64,000 nucleotides of DNA, taken from positions 509,226 through 573,225 of the forward strand of contig NZ_NXGV01000001.1 in the NCBI RefSeq assembly GCF_002407605.1. The letters are read 5' to 3'. Shown here piece after piece: positions 1 through 5,904 of the stretch (the first letter of the stretch is position 1; every line of letters starts with the position of its first letter). The notes beneath the pieces were generated by a model. It saw only the letters and a program-made list of their open reading frames with translations. It searched no databases and had not been told where the DNA came from. The stretch comes from Marinobacter sp. ANT_B65 (GTDB lineage Bacteria > Pseudomonadota > Gammaproteobacteria > Pseudomonadales > Oleiphilaceae). The position numbers and the translations under genes were made by a program.

Positions 1-1
1 C

Positions 2-130
2 GGGCTGTCTGAGGTTGAAGTAAAAGTTCTTCGGGAAGTTGCTTATGGGGCTGGGGCTCACCGGGTCGAGCTTTGGGAAGGGGAGGCGTTATCTCCTCAG
101 CAAGCCTGTGAAAAATTAGAGAGCGCATAA
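2..130 (+). CDS. 3' end of a gene cut by the window edge, product unknown
   Basis: An open frame enters from the left edge and ends at a TAA at 128-130, giving the last 42 residues of a protein. The tail is mixed charged and hydrophobic, with a Val/Leu-rich start and an acidic Glu-Lys-Leu-Glu end. No family signature is visible in so short a piece, so I assign no function. The frame could be chance, but a gene end fits the position just before a hairpin and a gene-free stretch. Confidence 0.4.
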   Translation, partial: GLSEVEVKVLREVAYGAGAHRVELWEGEALSPQQACEKLESA

Positions 131-153
131 CCAGTGCATGCGACGCACACTGG
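131..153. other. Small hairpin just after the first gene end
   Basis: The arms CCAGTG and CACTGG enclose an 11-nt loop directly after the stop codon at 130. There is no clean T-run behind it, so it is at best a weak terminator or an mRNA 3'-end structure. Confidence 0.25.
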
Positions 154-434
154 ATTGAGGTTTTCCCCGGACTGCCCCGCCAAGTAAAACAGGTCTGCAC
201 CGGTTTTCCAGTGGCTATGTGGGGCACCGCAACACCCAGTTCAGCGAAAAACAGGGACAGGTGTGTTTTTTAGGGCTACCATGGGGCGAATTGCACACCT
301 GCCTGTATGGTCACGGAGGCGCAATCTGACCCCGCTTCATCGATCGTTTCCTGTTCCAGACAATTATTTCCTGTTTCGAATATCACAAATGTTTGAAGTT
401 GGTTAATAAATCGCCAGTTAACTTGGAGAATATA
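154..434. other. Gene-free stretch
   Basis: I see no convincing reading frame on either strand between the hairpin at 131-153 and the small gene at 435. The part before the gene is AT-rich (about 355-430) and probably holds its promoter, but no good -35/-10 pair stands out. Confidence 0.4.
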
Positions 435-596
435 ATGAGCAAGAGTCCCGGAAAAGAAACATTAACTGCTGCCATGATTGAGAAGCAGACTGCTGCTTTT
501 TTAAAGTCCGGCGGAGCTGTTGAGTATGTGGGCAAAGGTAAAAGCGGTCAGTACGCCTCTACAGGTTCAAAGCAGATTAGCCTGAAAGCTCGCTGA
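435..596 (+). CDS. Small conserved-looking soluble protein, 53 aa
   Basis: The frame is open from 393, but I place the start at 435, where GGAG sits about seven bases before the ATG. The product is basic and lacks a signal or membrane segment. It contains an AFLKSGGAVEYV stretch that resembles the A-F-L-x-x-G-G-x-V motif at the C-terminus of small Pseudomonas regulators such as SutA. That resemblance is weak and I do not assign the name. The gene stands alone, followed on the other strand by the broken deoxyribosyltransferase copy. Function unknown. Confidence 0.55.
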   Translation: MSKSPGKETLTAAMIEKQTAAFLKSGGAVEYVGKGKSGQYASTGSKQISLKAR

Positions 597-623
597 AAAC
601 CTGGACAGATTTTTTTCCCGGCT

Positions 624-874
624 TTATCTCGAGAAGGCACAGGTAAGTGCCTTAACACCGCGGTGGAACAGTTCTGCACAGAAAAACGAATGTTCCCCTG
701 GCTGCTCAGCTACCAATAGTTGGCCACCGGATTCTCGGATACCGCCTTCAATCATCAGGTTGTCACTCAGCTCAAAGTCCTCGATGGTATGGCCCATGTG
801 GTCCTGGCTGGTTGCACCTGCCCGTTCCCGGTAGGGCCGGCTGTCCAGGGTGAATCCGAATGCGGGCTTGCCCT
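624..874 (-). pseudogene. Truncated 3' copy of the nucleoside 2-deoxyribosyltransferase gene
   Basis: The encoded peptide is nearly identical to the C-terminal half of the intact deoxyribosyltransferase at 3483-4037. It shares the stretch from GKPAFGFTLDSRPY through the acidic tail and differs mainly in the last residues. The fragment lacks the N-terminal YLAGPEVF nucleotide-binding region and the catalytic ADPGTVYEVGY segment, so it cannot be an active enzyme. Homology stops abruptly at 874, where an unrelated small membrane gene ends, which marks a recombination junction. The frame stays open upstream as an artefact of that neighbour. It is most likely debris of a duplication or an incoming cassette. 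Confidence 0.8.
667..874. repeat. Direct repeat, copy 1 (deoxyribosyltransferase 3' end)
   Basis: These 208 nt match 3526-3733 in the same orientation with four mismatches by my count. The two copies bracket about 2.86 kb of accessory genes. Weaker similarity continues a few tens of bases to the left of both copies. Confidence 0.85.
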
Positions 875-1051
875 TTAGTTCCGGTTCTTGCGGGTCCGTA
901 AATAACGCCGGACACAGACGTAAAGAATCAGAAGAGCGTAGATATAGAACACCCACATACCCAGCCTTTGGAATACGGCCCAGGTAATGACCGCGATAAT
1001 GAGGCCTGTGATCAGTAGCGCAAGATCATCCTTGATTTTGGTTTTTGCCAT
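875..1051 (-). CDS. Small membrane protein, 58 aa
   Basis: The short frame begins with MAKTKIKDD, runs through two hydrophobic stretches (about residues 10-28 and 32-46) and ends in a strongly basic tail rich in Arg, Lys and Asn. This is typical of a small inner-membrane protein with a cytoplasmic positive end. Its ATG overlaps the TGA of the upstream broken gene as TGATG, an arrangement typical of translational coupling. The pair was therefore probably a two-gene operon. The stop codon lies exactly at the junction with the deoxyribosyltransferase fragment. A role as an immunity protein for the upstream gene is conceivable from context but unproven. Confidence 0.6.
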   Translation of the reverse strand: MAKTKIKDDLALLITGLIIAVITWAVFQRLGMWVFYIYALLILYVCVRRYLRTRKNRN

Positions 1052-1398
1052 CAGGAGTACTCGAAAAGTGTGTGCTGGTACCTGGCTTTAGTAGCAAAGG
1101 CTTTACGATTGGAGTGGTTCACATCGTAGACTTCGGGGTGCTGGATAAAGAATTCCTTATACCCCTTGAATTGCAGGTCATTTTTTTAGATGTAACTGAT
1201 CACGTCAATCATGCGAGTGCCGCAGCCCAGACTGCGACCTGTGGCTACCGCTGCGCTGCCAACTGCAGCTCCTGCGTACCCGACAAGCAGCAGACCACCG
1301 CCGATGACCAGTTTCTCTGCAGTGAAGGTTGCGCCCGCGAGTGTGCGTAACCCAATCTGAGCGCCAAATTTGTCGGTCAACTCGACAGACGCCGTGGC
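1051..1398 (-). pseudogene. Broken glycine-rich membrane-associated gene (5' truncated, internal stop)
   Basis: Reading from about 1398 downwards, the frame encodes a Gly/Ala-rich hydrophobic segment (GGGLLLVGYAGAAVGSA) followed by GRSLGCGTRMIDVISYI. It then meets a TAA at 1186-1188. The same frame continues sensibly after this stop for about 44 more residues, ending in HTLFEYS and a TGA at 1051-1053. A single codon change would restore one continuous protein. The 5' end is replaced by the 28-nt duplicated segment at 1399-1426, so the N-terminus is lost. The glycine-rich hydrophobic stretch recalls pore-forming or membrane-inserting effectors, but no family is recognised. Confidence 0.6.
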
Positions 1399-1426
1399 TA
1401 TCCCGAGATATTTCAGGAAGACAAGC
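1399..1426. repeat. 28-nt exact duplicate of the tail of the 2772-3401 gene, copy 1
   Basis: This segment is identical to 3369-3396, which encodes the YPEIFQEDK tail of the membrane protein at 2772-3401. Flanking bases on the left do not match. It marks the breakpoint between the broken reverse-strand gene and the forward genes that follow. Confidence 0.85.
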
Positions 1427-1504
1427 AAATATTGACGATGCACTTGTTTTTCGGTCTACTGATGCCCACTGCAGGATGCAATCAACGATAAAGGACTTTC
1501 GCTC

Positions 1505-1780
1505 ATGCCCCAATCCCTCGCGGTTACCGCGGACGAGGAAAGCTTCCTCGCCAACGGGAATCTCGAAGCCTTCTGGTTTAGCAGATTAAAAAAACGCGAT
1601 CCCGTGGCAAGAATAGGCTACGCGCTTTGGATATCGGATACTGACAAGCTCAAAGCTGCAATCCGCTCGGGCGATCCCGCTTTCTGGAATCAGAAGGGTT
1701 TCGCGTACTGGGAGCTCTTGGCCAGATCTACGGTGGTAAATCTTGCAACTGGCTTGGAACGGGCAGGGCAACTCCGATGA
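1505..1780 (+). CDS. Hypothetical protein, 91 aa, coupled to a downstream lipoprotein
   Basis: The ATG follows an AAGGA about nine bases upstream. The product starts MPQSLAVTADEESF and is soluble, with several Trp residues (FWFSRLKK, YALWIS, FWNQKG, YWELLAR). No signal peptide or known motif is visible. Its TGA overlaps the ATG of the next gene (ATGATG at 1777), so the two are very likely cotranslated. It lies in the cassette bracketed by the 208-nt direct repeats. It may be the remnant of a longer gene, because the upstream sequence is a recombination scar. Function unknown. Confidence 0.5.
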   Translation: MPQSLAVTADEESFLANGNLEAFWFSRLKKRDPVARIGYALWISDTDKLKAAIRSGDPAFWNQKGFAYWELLARSTVVNLATGLERAGQLR

Positions 1781-2376
1781 TGGCACTTCGTACTCTCTCG
1801 CCCGTACTGGCTCTATGTGCTGGCTGCGCACCTGCCATGGACAACAGCAGAAGCACTGAACATACAGATTGCTTGCTCAATCGATACCAGCTATCAGAGT
1901 TAAGCCATCCGGTTGAACAGGACGGAAACTTTGACACCAAGGACAATCTTTACGGGATGAGGGTAGAGATACCGGCGACCACCGTAGCCAATCAGATATC
2001 GGGTTATAAAGCTGAGGTAACGGTAGGCTCAAGTACGCAACCACAGTTTCTATACCTGACCTTCTCAGAGCCCTACAAAACCATTCGCTTTGAAAGCGTC
2101 CAGGCCGAGCCTATCGAAGAAAGCGGAGGGCTCTTTAGGGTACCCGGGGATAGCCAGTATCACTGGGACCTCGCAAAGCAAACGGAAGATGGCCTTGTGC
2201 TATGGGGCTCCTGTTCTGATAACTTCCAAGGCAGCTTTGACTGCATGATGCACCTCCCAGTCAATGGCGTGGCCGTCAACTACGAACTGGACCAGGCAAA
2301 CCTGCCAGTTTACCGGGAGGTTGAAGAATTCATTCGTAATCAGATGGCGATCTGCGGTTTTGAGTACGAGGGATAA
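1777..2376 (+). CDS. Putative lipoprotein, 199 aa
   Basis: The N-terminus MMALRTLSPVLALCAGC gives a short hydrophobic signal ending in a possible lipobox (L-C-A-G-C; the -3 position is unusual), so an outer-membrane or periplasmic lipoprotein is likely. The rest is soluble and looks beta-rich. Two cysteine pairs (WGSCSDNFQGSFDC and a C-terminal QMAICGFEYEG) could form disulfides. The gene is translationally coupled to the preceding 91-residue gene. I do not recognise the family. Periplasmic Cys-containing lipoproteins next to toxin-like genes are often immunity or accessory proteins, but that is only inference from location. Confidence 0.6.
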   Translation: MMALRTLSPVLALCAGCAPAMDNSRSTEHTDCLLNRYQLSELSHPVEQDGNFDTKDNLYGMRVEIPATTVANQISGYKAEVTVGSSTQPQFLYLTFSEPYKTIRFESVQAEPIEESGGLFRVPGDSQYHWDLAKQTEDGLVLWGSCSDNFQGSFDCMMHLPVNGVAVNYELDQANLPVYREVEEFIRNQMAICGFEYEG

Positions 2377-2771
2377 ACCTGCACTTGCGTGGTCAAAGGT
2401 GAGCTCCAGGAGACGTCCTTCCATGGGCGAGGATCAGGCCTTATAAAAAGCTACTCCCAAACCTGTTTTACATAGGGAATAAGATTCTTTTGATCCTGCC
2501 CTAGAATTTAGGTCCATCTAAAACTGGAAAATCCGGCATGATAGAGCCCTCAGCAGGAGATCATGCCATGAAGCGATCCCGTTAGTAAGTGTCCGGCCAT
2601 CACACCTTGTCAGAGACCCCCTCTGGCAGGATAGTTGGCACTACTTAATTTTTAATCAGTTGGGCGGTGCAGGTGTTGATAGTGGGCGGTCTCCAGCTCC
2701 AAGTGCAACACCCGGGTTAATGAACGCCTGATGGAGTACCCTGCTTTCATAAAAAATTCCGGTAATAGCCT
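2377..2771. other. Gene-free stretch with possible insertion-sequence debris
   Basis: No sizeable gene is visible. At 2567-2584 an ATG with GGAG upstream opens MKRSR and hits a stop at once. This peptide is how many IS3-family OrfA proteins begin, so it may be the stub of a deleted insertion sequence. A 32-codon frame with an ATG also runs on the minus strand from 2750 to 2652 but has no recognisable content. Both readings are weak. Confidence 0.3.
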
Positions 2772-3401
2772 GTGTCAAATTCGAAAAAAACATCAGAGGA
2801 CCCCAATAAAACTGTAGGGGAACGCTTGAATATTCTATTCTTTATAGCGGCTATTACCTTGGTTGTGCTTGTGATTCTTTATCTTCGGGGCCAGGAATTT
2901 TTAGTCAATATTTACAGATTGCGTGAGCACAGTATTGCTGTAGAGGTATCAAATTGGGACGTGCCAATGTTTTTGGCTGTCCCTTGCTTTGTCAGTATTA
3001 TTGTTGGTCTGGTTCTGCGTTTGACTGATTGGGATAGGGATAAACGAATCCAGCGCTGTGTTGGTGTTGCGTTGATTTTCGCTTTTCTATCGATTGCTGT
3101 GCGAATCCCTTATGGTTTTGCCGTCAGGTCCTACATGGAATCACTGGGTTACAGTTCATGTTGGCAATTGTCATCGCCAGCAATAATGTCTCCAACGGTT
3201 TGGGTAAGAAATCCCGGGTATTGTATTGAAAATGTTGGCAGTGTCAGGAATCCGCTGCTGGAATGGATGTCTCTCCAGCCTAATGGTGGCGCTGATGTTG
3301 CTCCCAACGAAGTGAGGGCCAAGGCGGAAGAGCTTCTGGCTATTTATGATCACAGTCAGAAAATGAAATATCCCGAGATATTTCAGGAAGACAAGCGATG
3401 A
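2772..3401 (+). CDS. Integral membrane protein with Cys-rich extracytoplasmic end, 209 aa
   Basis: The start is GTG at 2772. Three hydrophobic segments are visible, at about residues 20-40, 64-83 and 95-118. They are followed by a loop or domain containing SCWQLSSP, SPTVWV and NPGYCIEN, where two cysteines could pair. The C-terminus is hydrophilic (YPEIFQEDKR). The layout resembles DUF1240-type small membrane proteins, some of which sit next to toxins, but I cannot confirm membership. The last 28 nt are duplicated at 1399-1426, showing that this gene or a relative took part in local recombination. Function unknown; an immunity role is possible. Confidence 0.6.
   Translation: MSNSKKTSEDPNKTVGERLNILFFIAAITLVVLVILYLRGQEFLVNIYRLREHSIAVEVSNWDVPMFLAVPCFVSIIVGLVLRLTDWDRDKRIQRCVGVALIFAFLSIAVRIPYGFAVRSYMESLGYSSCWQLSSPAIMSPTVWVRNPGYCIENVGSVRNPLLEWMSLQPNGGADVAPNEVRAKAEELLAIYDHSQKMKYPEIFQEDKR
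3369..3396. repeat. 28-nt exact duplicate, copy 2 (within the 2772-3401 gene)
   Basis: Identical to 1399-1426. Here it lies in frame inside the intact 3' end of the membrane protein gene, so this is the parental copy. Confidence 0.85.
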
Positions 3402-3482
3402 ATGGCAATCTGACCAGGAGGTCAGGGGCTCGGTTGCTCACCTTGGGCCTGGGTTGTTCTGAATCAGGGAGACTTCCCTGCT

Positions 3483-4037
3483 TTATCCCGAAAGAGTATG
3501 GGCAAGCAGCTGAACACAGCGCTGAAACAGTTCTGCACAGAAAAACGAATGTTCCCCTGGCTGCTCAGCCACCAATAGTTGACCACCGGATTCTCGGATA
3601 CCGCCTTCAATCATCAGGTTGTCACTCAGCTCAAAGTCCTCGATGGTATGGCCCATGTGGTCCTGGCCGGTAGCACCTGCCCGTTCCCGGTAGGGCCGGC
3701 TGTCCAGGGTGAATCCGAATGCGGGCTTGCCCTGACCAATCATGTAACCCACCTCATACACGGTACCCGGGTCTGCGCTTATGCCGCGAAAGGGTGTCAG
3801 GTTGGCGATGATGGCGTCGCAGCTGTCCATCAGTTCACGGTTGGCCTTGTAGATTCCATGCCCGCGATCGGGTTTTGTCTGGTTATCTGAAAACACCAGT
3901 TCGGTATCCAGTGGGTCTACGCCTTCAAACCCGTACTCCTGAAGGAGGCGTTTTTTCTCGGCCACGATGAGCTGGTGTTCGCTGGCTGGGAAGAAGACTT
4001 CCGGGCCGGCGAGGTAGATGCGTTTTGGCTTTGCCAT
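3483..4037 (-). CDS. Nucleoside 2-deoxyribosyltransferase family protein, 184 aa
   Basis: This family transfers 2-deoxyribose between nucleobases, or hydrolyses nucleotide N-glycosidic bonds, in purine and pyrimidine salvage. The visible signatures are the N-terminal nucleotide-binding start RIYLAGPEVF, the CDAIIANLTPFRG strand-loop, and ADPGTVYEVGYM, which holds the Asp and the catalytic Glu. Length matches the family (about 150-190). The ATG at 4037 starts MAKPKRIYLAG. The gene is monocistronic and diverges from the RNA phosphodiesterase gene at 4148. Its 3' part is duplicated as a fragment at 624-874. Exact substrate cannot be read from sequence. Confidence 0.88.
   Translation of the reverse strand: MAKPKRIYLAGPEVFFPASEHQLIVAEKKRLLQEYGFEGVDPLDTELVFSDNQTKPDRGHGIYKANRELMDSCDAIIANLTPFRGISADPGTVYEVGYMIGQGKPAFGFTLDSRPYRERAGATGQDHMGHTIEDFELSDNLMIEGGIRESGGQLLVAEQPGEHSFFCAELFQRCVQLLAHTLSG
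3526..3733. repeat. Direct repeat, copy 2 (within the intact deoxyribosyltransferase gene)
   Basis: Partner of 667-874, with four mismatches over 208 nt in the same orientation. This copy is inside the intact gene and so is the source copy. Confidence 0.85.
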
Positions 4038-4147
4038 AGGGGCCTCTTAAGGCTGGTTGTATATAATGGGCACAAATCTGTCTGCCAGTCTGAATGGTAA
4101 CAGCTGTCCATGGTAGACCCGGGTACGGCTTCTTTTCCCTTTTCCGG

Positions 4148-4690
4148 ATGCTCAAAACTATGCCCAGACTTTTCTTCGGCCTGGAGATCCCCGCTCACAT
4201 CAAGGCCCGCCTGTTGAAGGTGAGGGCAGAGGTGCCCGGTGCCAGATGGCAAAGTGCTGAGCAGATGCACATCACTTTGCTGTTCCTTGGTGACGTTGAG
4301 GAAGAGCGCCTGCCCGCAGTGTGCGAGGCTGCCTGCCATATTCCCCTGGCACCTTTTGAACTGAGCGTTACGGGGTTGGGGTGTTTTGGCCAGTCTTGCG
4401 CGCCCCGGAACCTCTGGGCAGGTGTCCAGCCTGTGGCGCCTGTTGCCAGCCTCCATGGTGTAATTAAAGGCCAGATGGCGAGCCTCGGGTTTACAACGGA
4501 AAGCCGGGCGTTCCGCCCCCATATCACTCTGTCCAGATTCCGGCGCCAGCCCGGTTCGGTTGAGGGCTTGCTGGCTGAGTATGAGGGGGCGGTTTTCGGG
4601 TCGTTTCAGGTGGATGAGTTTGTGCTCTTTGAGAGCGAACCGGGTGCCAATGGTTCTGTGTACACGGTGATAGAGCGCTTTCTTTATTGA
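4148..4690 (+). CDS. thpR: RNA 2',3'-cyclic phosphodiesterase (LigT/2H family)
   Basis: Two His-x-Thr/Ser-type catalytic motifs of the 2H phosphoesterase family are present. HITLLFLG lies near the N-terminus after the W-x-x-x-x-Q-x-H context, and HITLSRF lies in the second half. Together they form the active site that opens 2',3'-cyclic phosphates at RNA ends. The N-terminus MPRLFFGLEIP is typical. The length of about 176-180 residues fits. The frame is open from 4094, but ATGs at 4148 or 4160 fit the family start better; neither has a strong ribosome site. It is divergent from the deoxyribosyltransferase gene. Cytoplasmic; physiological role in bacteria is still unclear. Confidence 0.88.
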   Translation: MLKTMPRLFFGLEIPAHIKARLLKVRAEVPGARWQSAEQMHITLLFLGDVEEERLPAVCEAACHIPLAPFELSVTGLGCFGQSCAPRNLWAGVQPVAPVASLHGVIKGQMASLGFTTESRAFRPHITLSRFRRQPGSVEGLLAEYEGAVFGSFQVDEFVLFESEPGANGSVYTVIERFLY

Positions 4691-4774
4691 TGTTGTGGTT
4701 CAAACGCAAGAAAGTCAGATTCCAATTTGATCAGCTTGACGGTTTAAGCAATTCGGCTTCAGACTTTCAGGATG

Positions 4775-4806
4775 CCCATTTTGGGTATAAAATTACCCAA
4801 AATGGG
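4775..4806. promoter_or_regulatory. Paired palindromic operator upstream of the MNT-HEPN pair
   Basis: A perfect inverted repeat with 13-nt arms and a 6-nt spacer. Each arm contains its own dyad CCCAN3TGGG (4775-4785 and 4796-4806). The dyad centres are 21 nt apart, two helical turns, as expected for cooperative binding of two repressor dimers. It ends 20 nt before the start I prefer for the winged-helix/MNT gene, a good position for autoregulation. A similar element lies at 5849-5888, after the second gene. Confidence 0.7.
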
Positions 4807-4825
4807 TTTTAAGAGTGCCATCAAT

Positions 4826-5428
4826 ATGCCAGCAGTAAAAACATCGAAATGCACTGGATTGGCAGATGCCCTGTTTTCACAAACCCGCCAAAAGGTACTG
4901 CGGTTGTTTTTCGCGCGTGGAGAAAGGGACTTTTCTCTCAAGGAACTCATTGAGCATGCGGAAGCCGGTTCGGGGGCTGTGCAGCGGGAACTGGCGCGTC
5001 TGGTGGATAGTGGCCTGGTGCAGGTGACATTGCAGGGGCGGCAGAAACGATACAAAGCCAACCCGGACTCCCCCGTATTTCCGGAACTGTCCTCTCTTGT
5101 TTCAAAACTCCTCGGTCCGGAACAACAGATTGAAGATGCTCTCAGCTTGATTGACGAGAAAATCGATATGGCGCTCATATATGGCTCGGTGGCGAAGAAG
5201 ACCGATCATGCCAACAGCGATATCGATCTCATGTTGGTGTCGGACTCTCTCACTCTGGAGGAGGTCTTTGATGCGCTGGCGCCTGCAGAAACCAGCCTTT
5301 CGCGCATCATCAACCCGACCCTCTACACGCGAGAAGAGTTCGAGAAGCGTCTGGCCAACAATAACCCGTTTTTGAGGAAGGTCCTGGAAGGACAACACAT
5401 ATTGTTGAAAGGAAGCATCAATGGATAA
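4826..5428 (+). CDS. Winged-helix plus minimal nucleotidyltransferase (MNT) protein, antitoxin-like
   Basis: The N-terminal 90 or so residues form an ArsR/MarR-like winged helix (FSQTRQKVLRLFF, then RELARLVDSGLVQV and a Lys/Arg wing RQKRYKAN). The C-terminal half is a pol-beta-type nucleotidyltransferase with GSVAKKTDHANSDIDLML, the GSx(n)DxD signature that binds metal and NTP. Such proteins pair with HEPN proteins as antitoxins that modify or neutralise the partner. The frame is open from 4772, but that start would translate the operator palindrome itself (MPILGIKLPKMG). Related proteins begin near the GLADALFSQT segment, so 4826 is preferred. The gene overlaps the HEPN gene by 8 nt. The helix domain probably binds the flanking CCCAN3TGGG sites. 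Confidence 0.8.
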   Translation: MPAVKTSKCTGLADALFSQTRQKVLRLFFARGERDFSLKELIEHAEAGSGAVQRELARLVDSGLVQVTLQGRQKRYKANPDSPVFPELSSLVSKLLGPEQQIEDALSLIDEKIDMALIYGSVAKKTDHANSDIDLMLVSDSLTLEEVFDALAPAETSLSRIINPTLYTREEFEKRLANNNPFLRKVLEGQHILLKGSING

Positions 5429-5840
5429 AGAAGCACTGGAGAACCTGGCGCGGATACACAAACTCCACCACGAGACGGCAGATATCAATGAGGTTCAGGG
5501 GCTTATCCAGTCCGGTAGTGTTCGATTAAAGGATGCGGGTCTGGCAACACTTAGCCTGGAGAGCCGTTTTGATTTGTCGTACAACGCAGCTCACGCGCTT
5601 TCTTTGGCGGCACTTCGTCACTTTGGTTATCGGTCAGACAATCGATACCTGGTATTTCAATGTTTACAGCATACGCTCGACCTGCCGCCATCCAAATGGC
5701 GGGTTCTTGATCAGGCCCATCGTAAGCGTAACCTTGCAGAATATGAAGGCAATATCGACGTAGACGAAGCGTTGGTGACAAGTCTCATGGAAATAACTGA
5801 AGAAATCAGGCGAGCCATGGTTGCACTTGTCACAGGGTAA
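5421..5840 (+). CDS. HEPN-domain protein, partner of the MNT protein, 139 aa
   Basis: An all-helical protein of HEPN size directly follows and overlaps the nucleotidyltransferase gene, the classic MNT-HEPN arrangement. The usual HEPN ribonuclease motif is Arg-x4-6-His. Here the corresponding helix reads HRKRNLAEYEG, so Arg-Asn is present but the His position is Tyr. This HEPN variant may lack RNase activity, act as a nucleotide-binding partner, or carry its modifiable Tyr here. The N-terminal part has a Gln/Ser-rich region and a helix (FDLSYNAAHALSLAALRHFGY) typical of these families. Toxin activity is inferred from gene pairing only. Confidence 0.72.
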   Translation: MDKEALENLARIHKLHHETADINEVQGLIQSGSVRLKDAGLATLSLESRFDLSYNAAHALSLAALRHFGYRSDNRYLVFQCLQHTLDLPPSKWRVLDQAHRKRNLAEYEGNIDVDEALVTSLMEITEEIRRAMVALVTG

Positions 5841-5848
5841 AAACCAGC

Positions 5849-5888
5849 ATTACCCATATTGGGTAATTTAATGCCCAATATGGGTAAT
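5849..5888. promoter_or_regulatory. Second paired palindrome after the HEPN gene
   Basis: Two 17-nt arms (5849-5865 and 5872-5888, one mismatch) with a 6-nt spacer. Each arm contains a CCCAN3TGGG dyad with centres 21 nt apart, as in the upstream element. Read on the minus strand it encodes a peptide almost identical to that encoded by the first element. The pair thus behaves like inverted ends of a module. It could serve as an operator, a bidirectional terminator or a mobile-module end. Confidence 0.65.
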
Positions 5889-5904
5889 TGAGTCGCCCCG
5901 CCCA

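Noticed and set aside
1045..1350. A plus-strand frame of about 100 codons with several Cys
   Set aside because: It lies antisense to the glycine-rich gene remnant, has no ribosome site and its Cys content mirrors the other strand, so it is a shadow.
2560..2590. Possible IS3-family OrfA start (MKRSR then stop)
   Set aside because: Five codons are too few to call an insertion sequence, and I found no matching terminal inverted repeats around it.
2652..2750. A 32-codon minus-strand frame starting MKAGYSIRR
   Set aside because: The length is too short to judge and there is no family signal; I mention it only within the gene-free stretch.
3579..3890. A plus-strand frame antisense to the deoxyribosyltransferase gene
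   Set aside because: The minus-strand enzyme motifs are strong and explain the open frame as a shadow.
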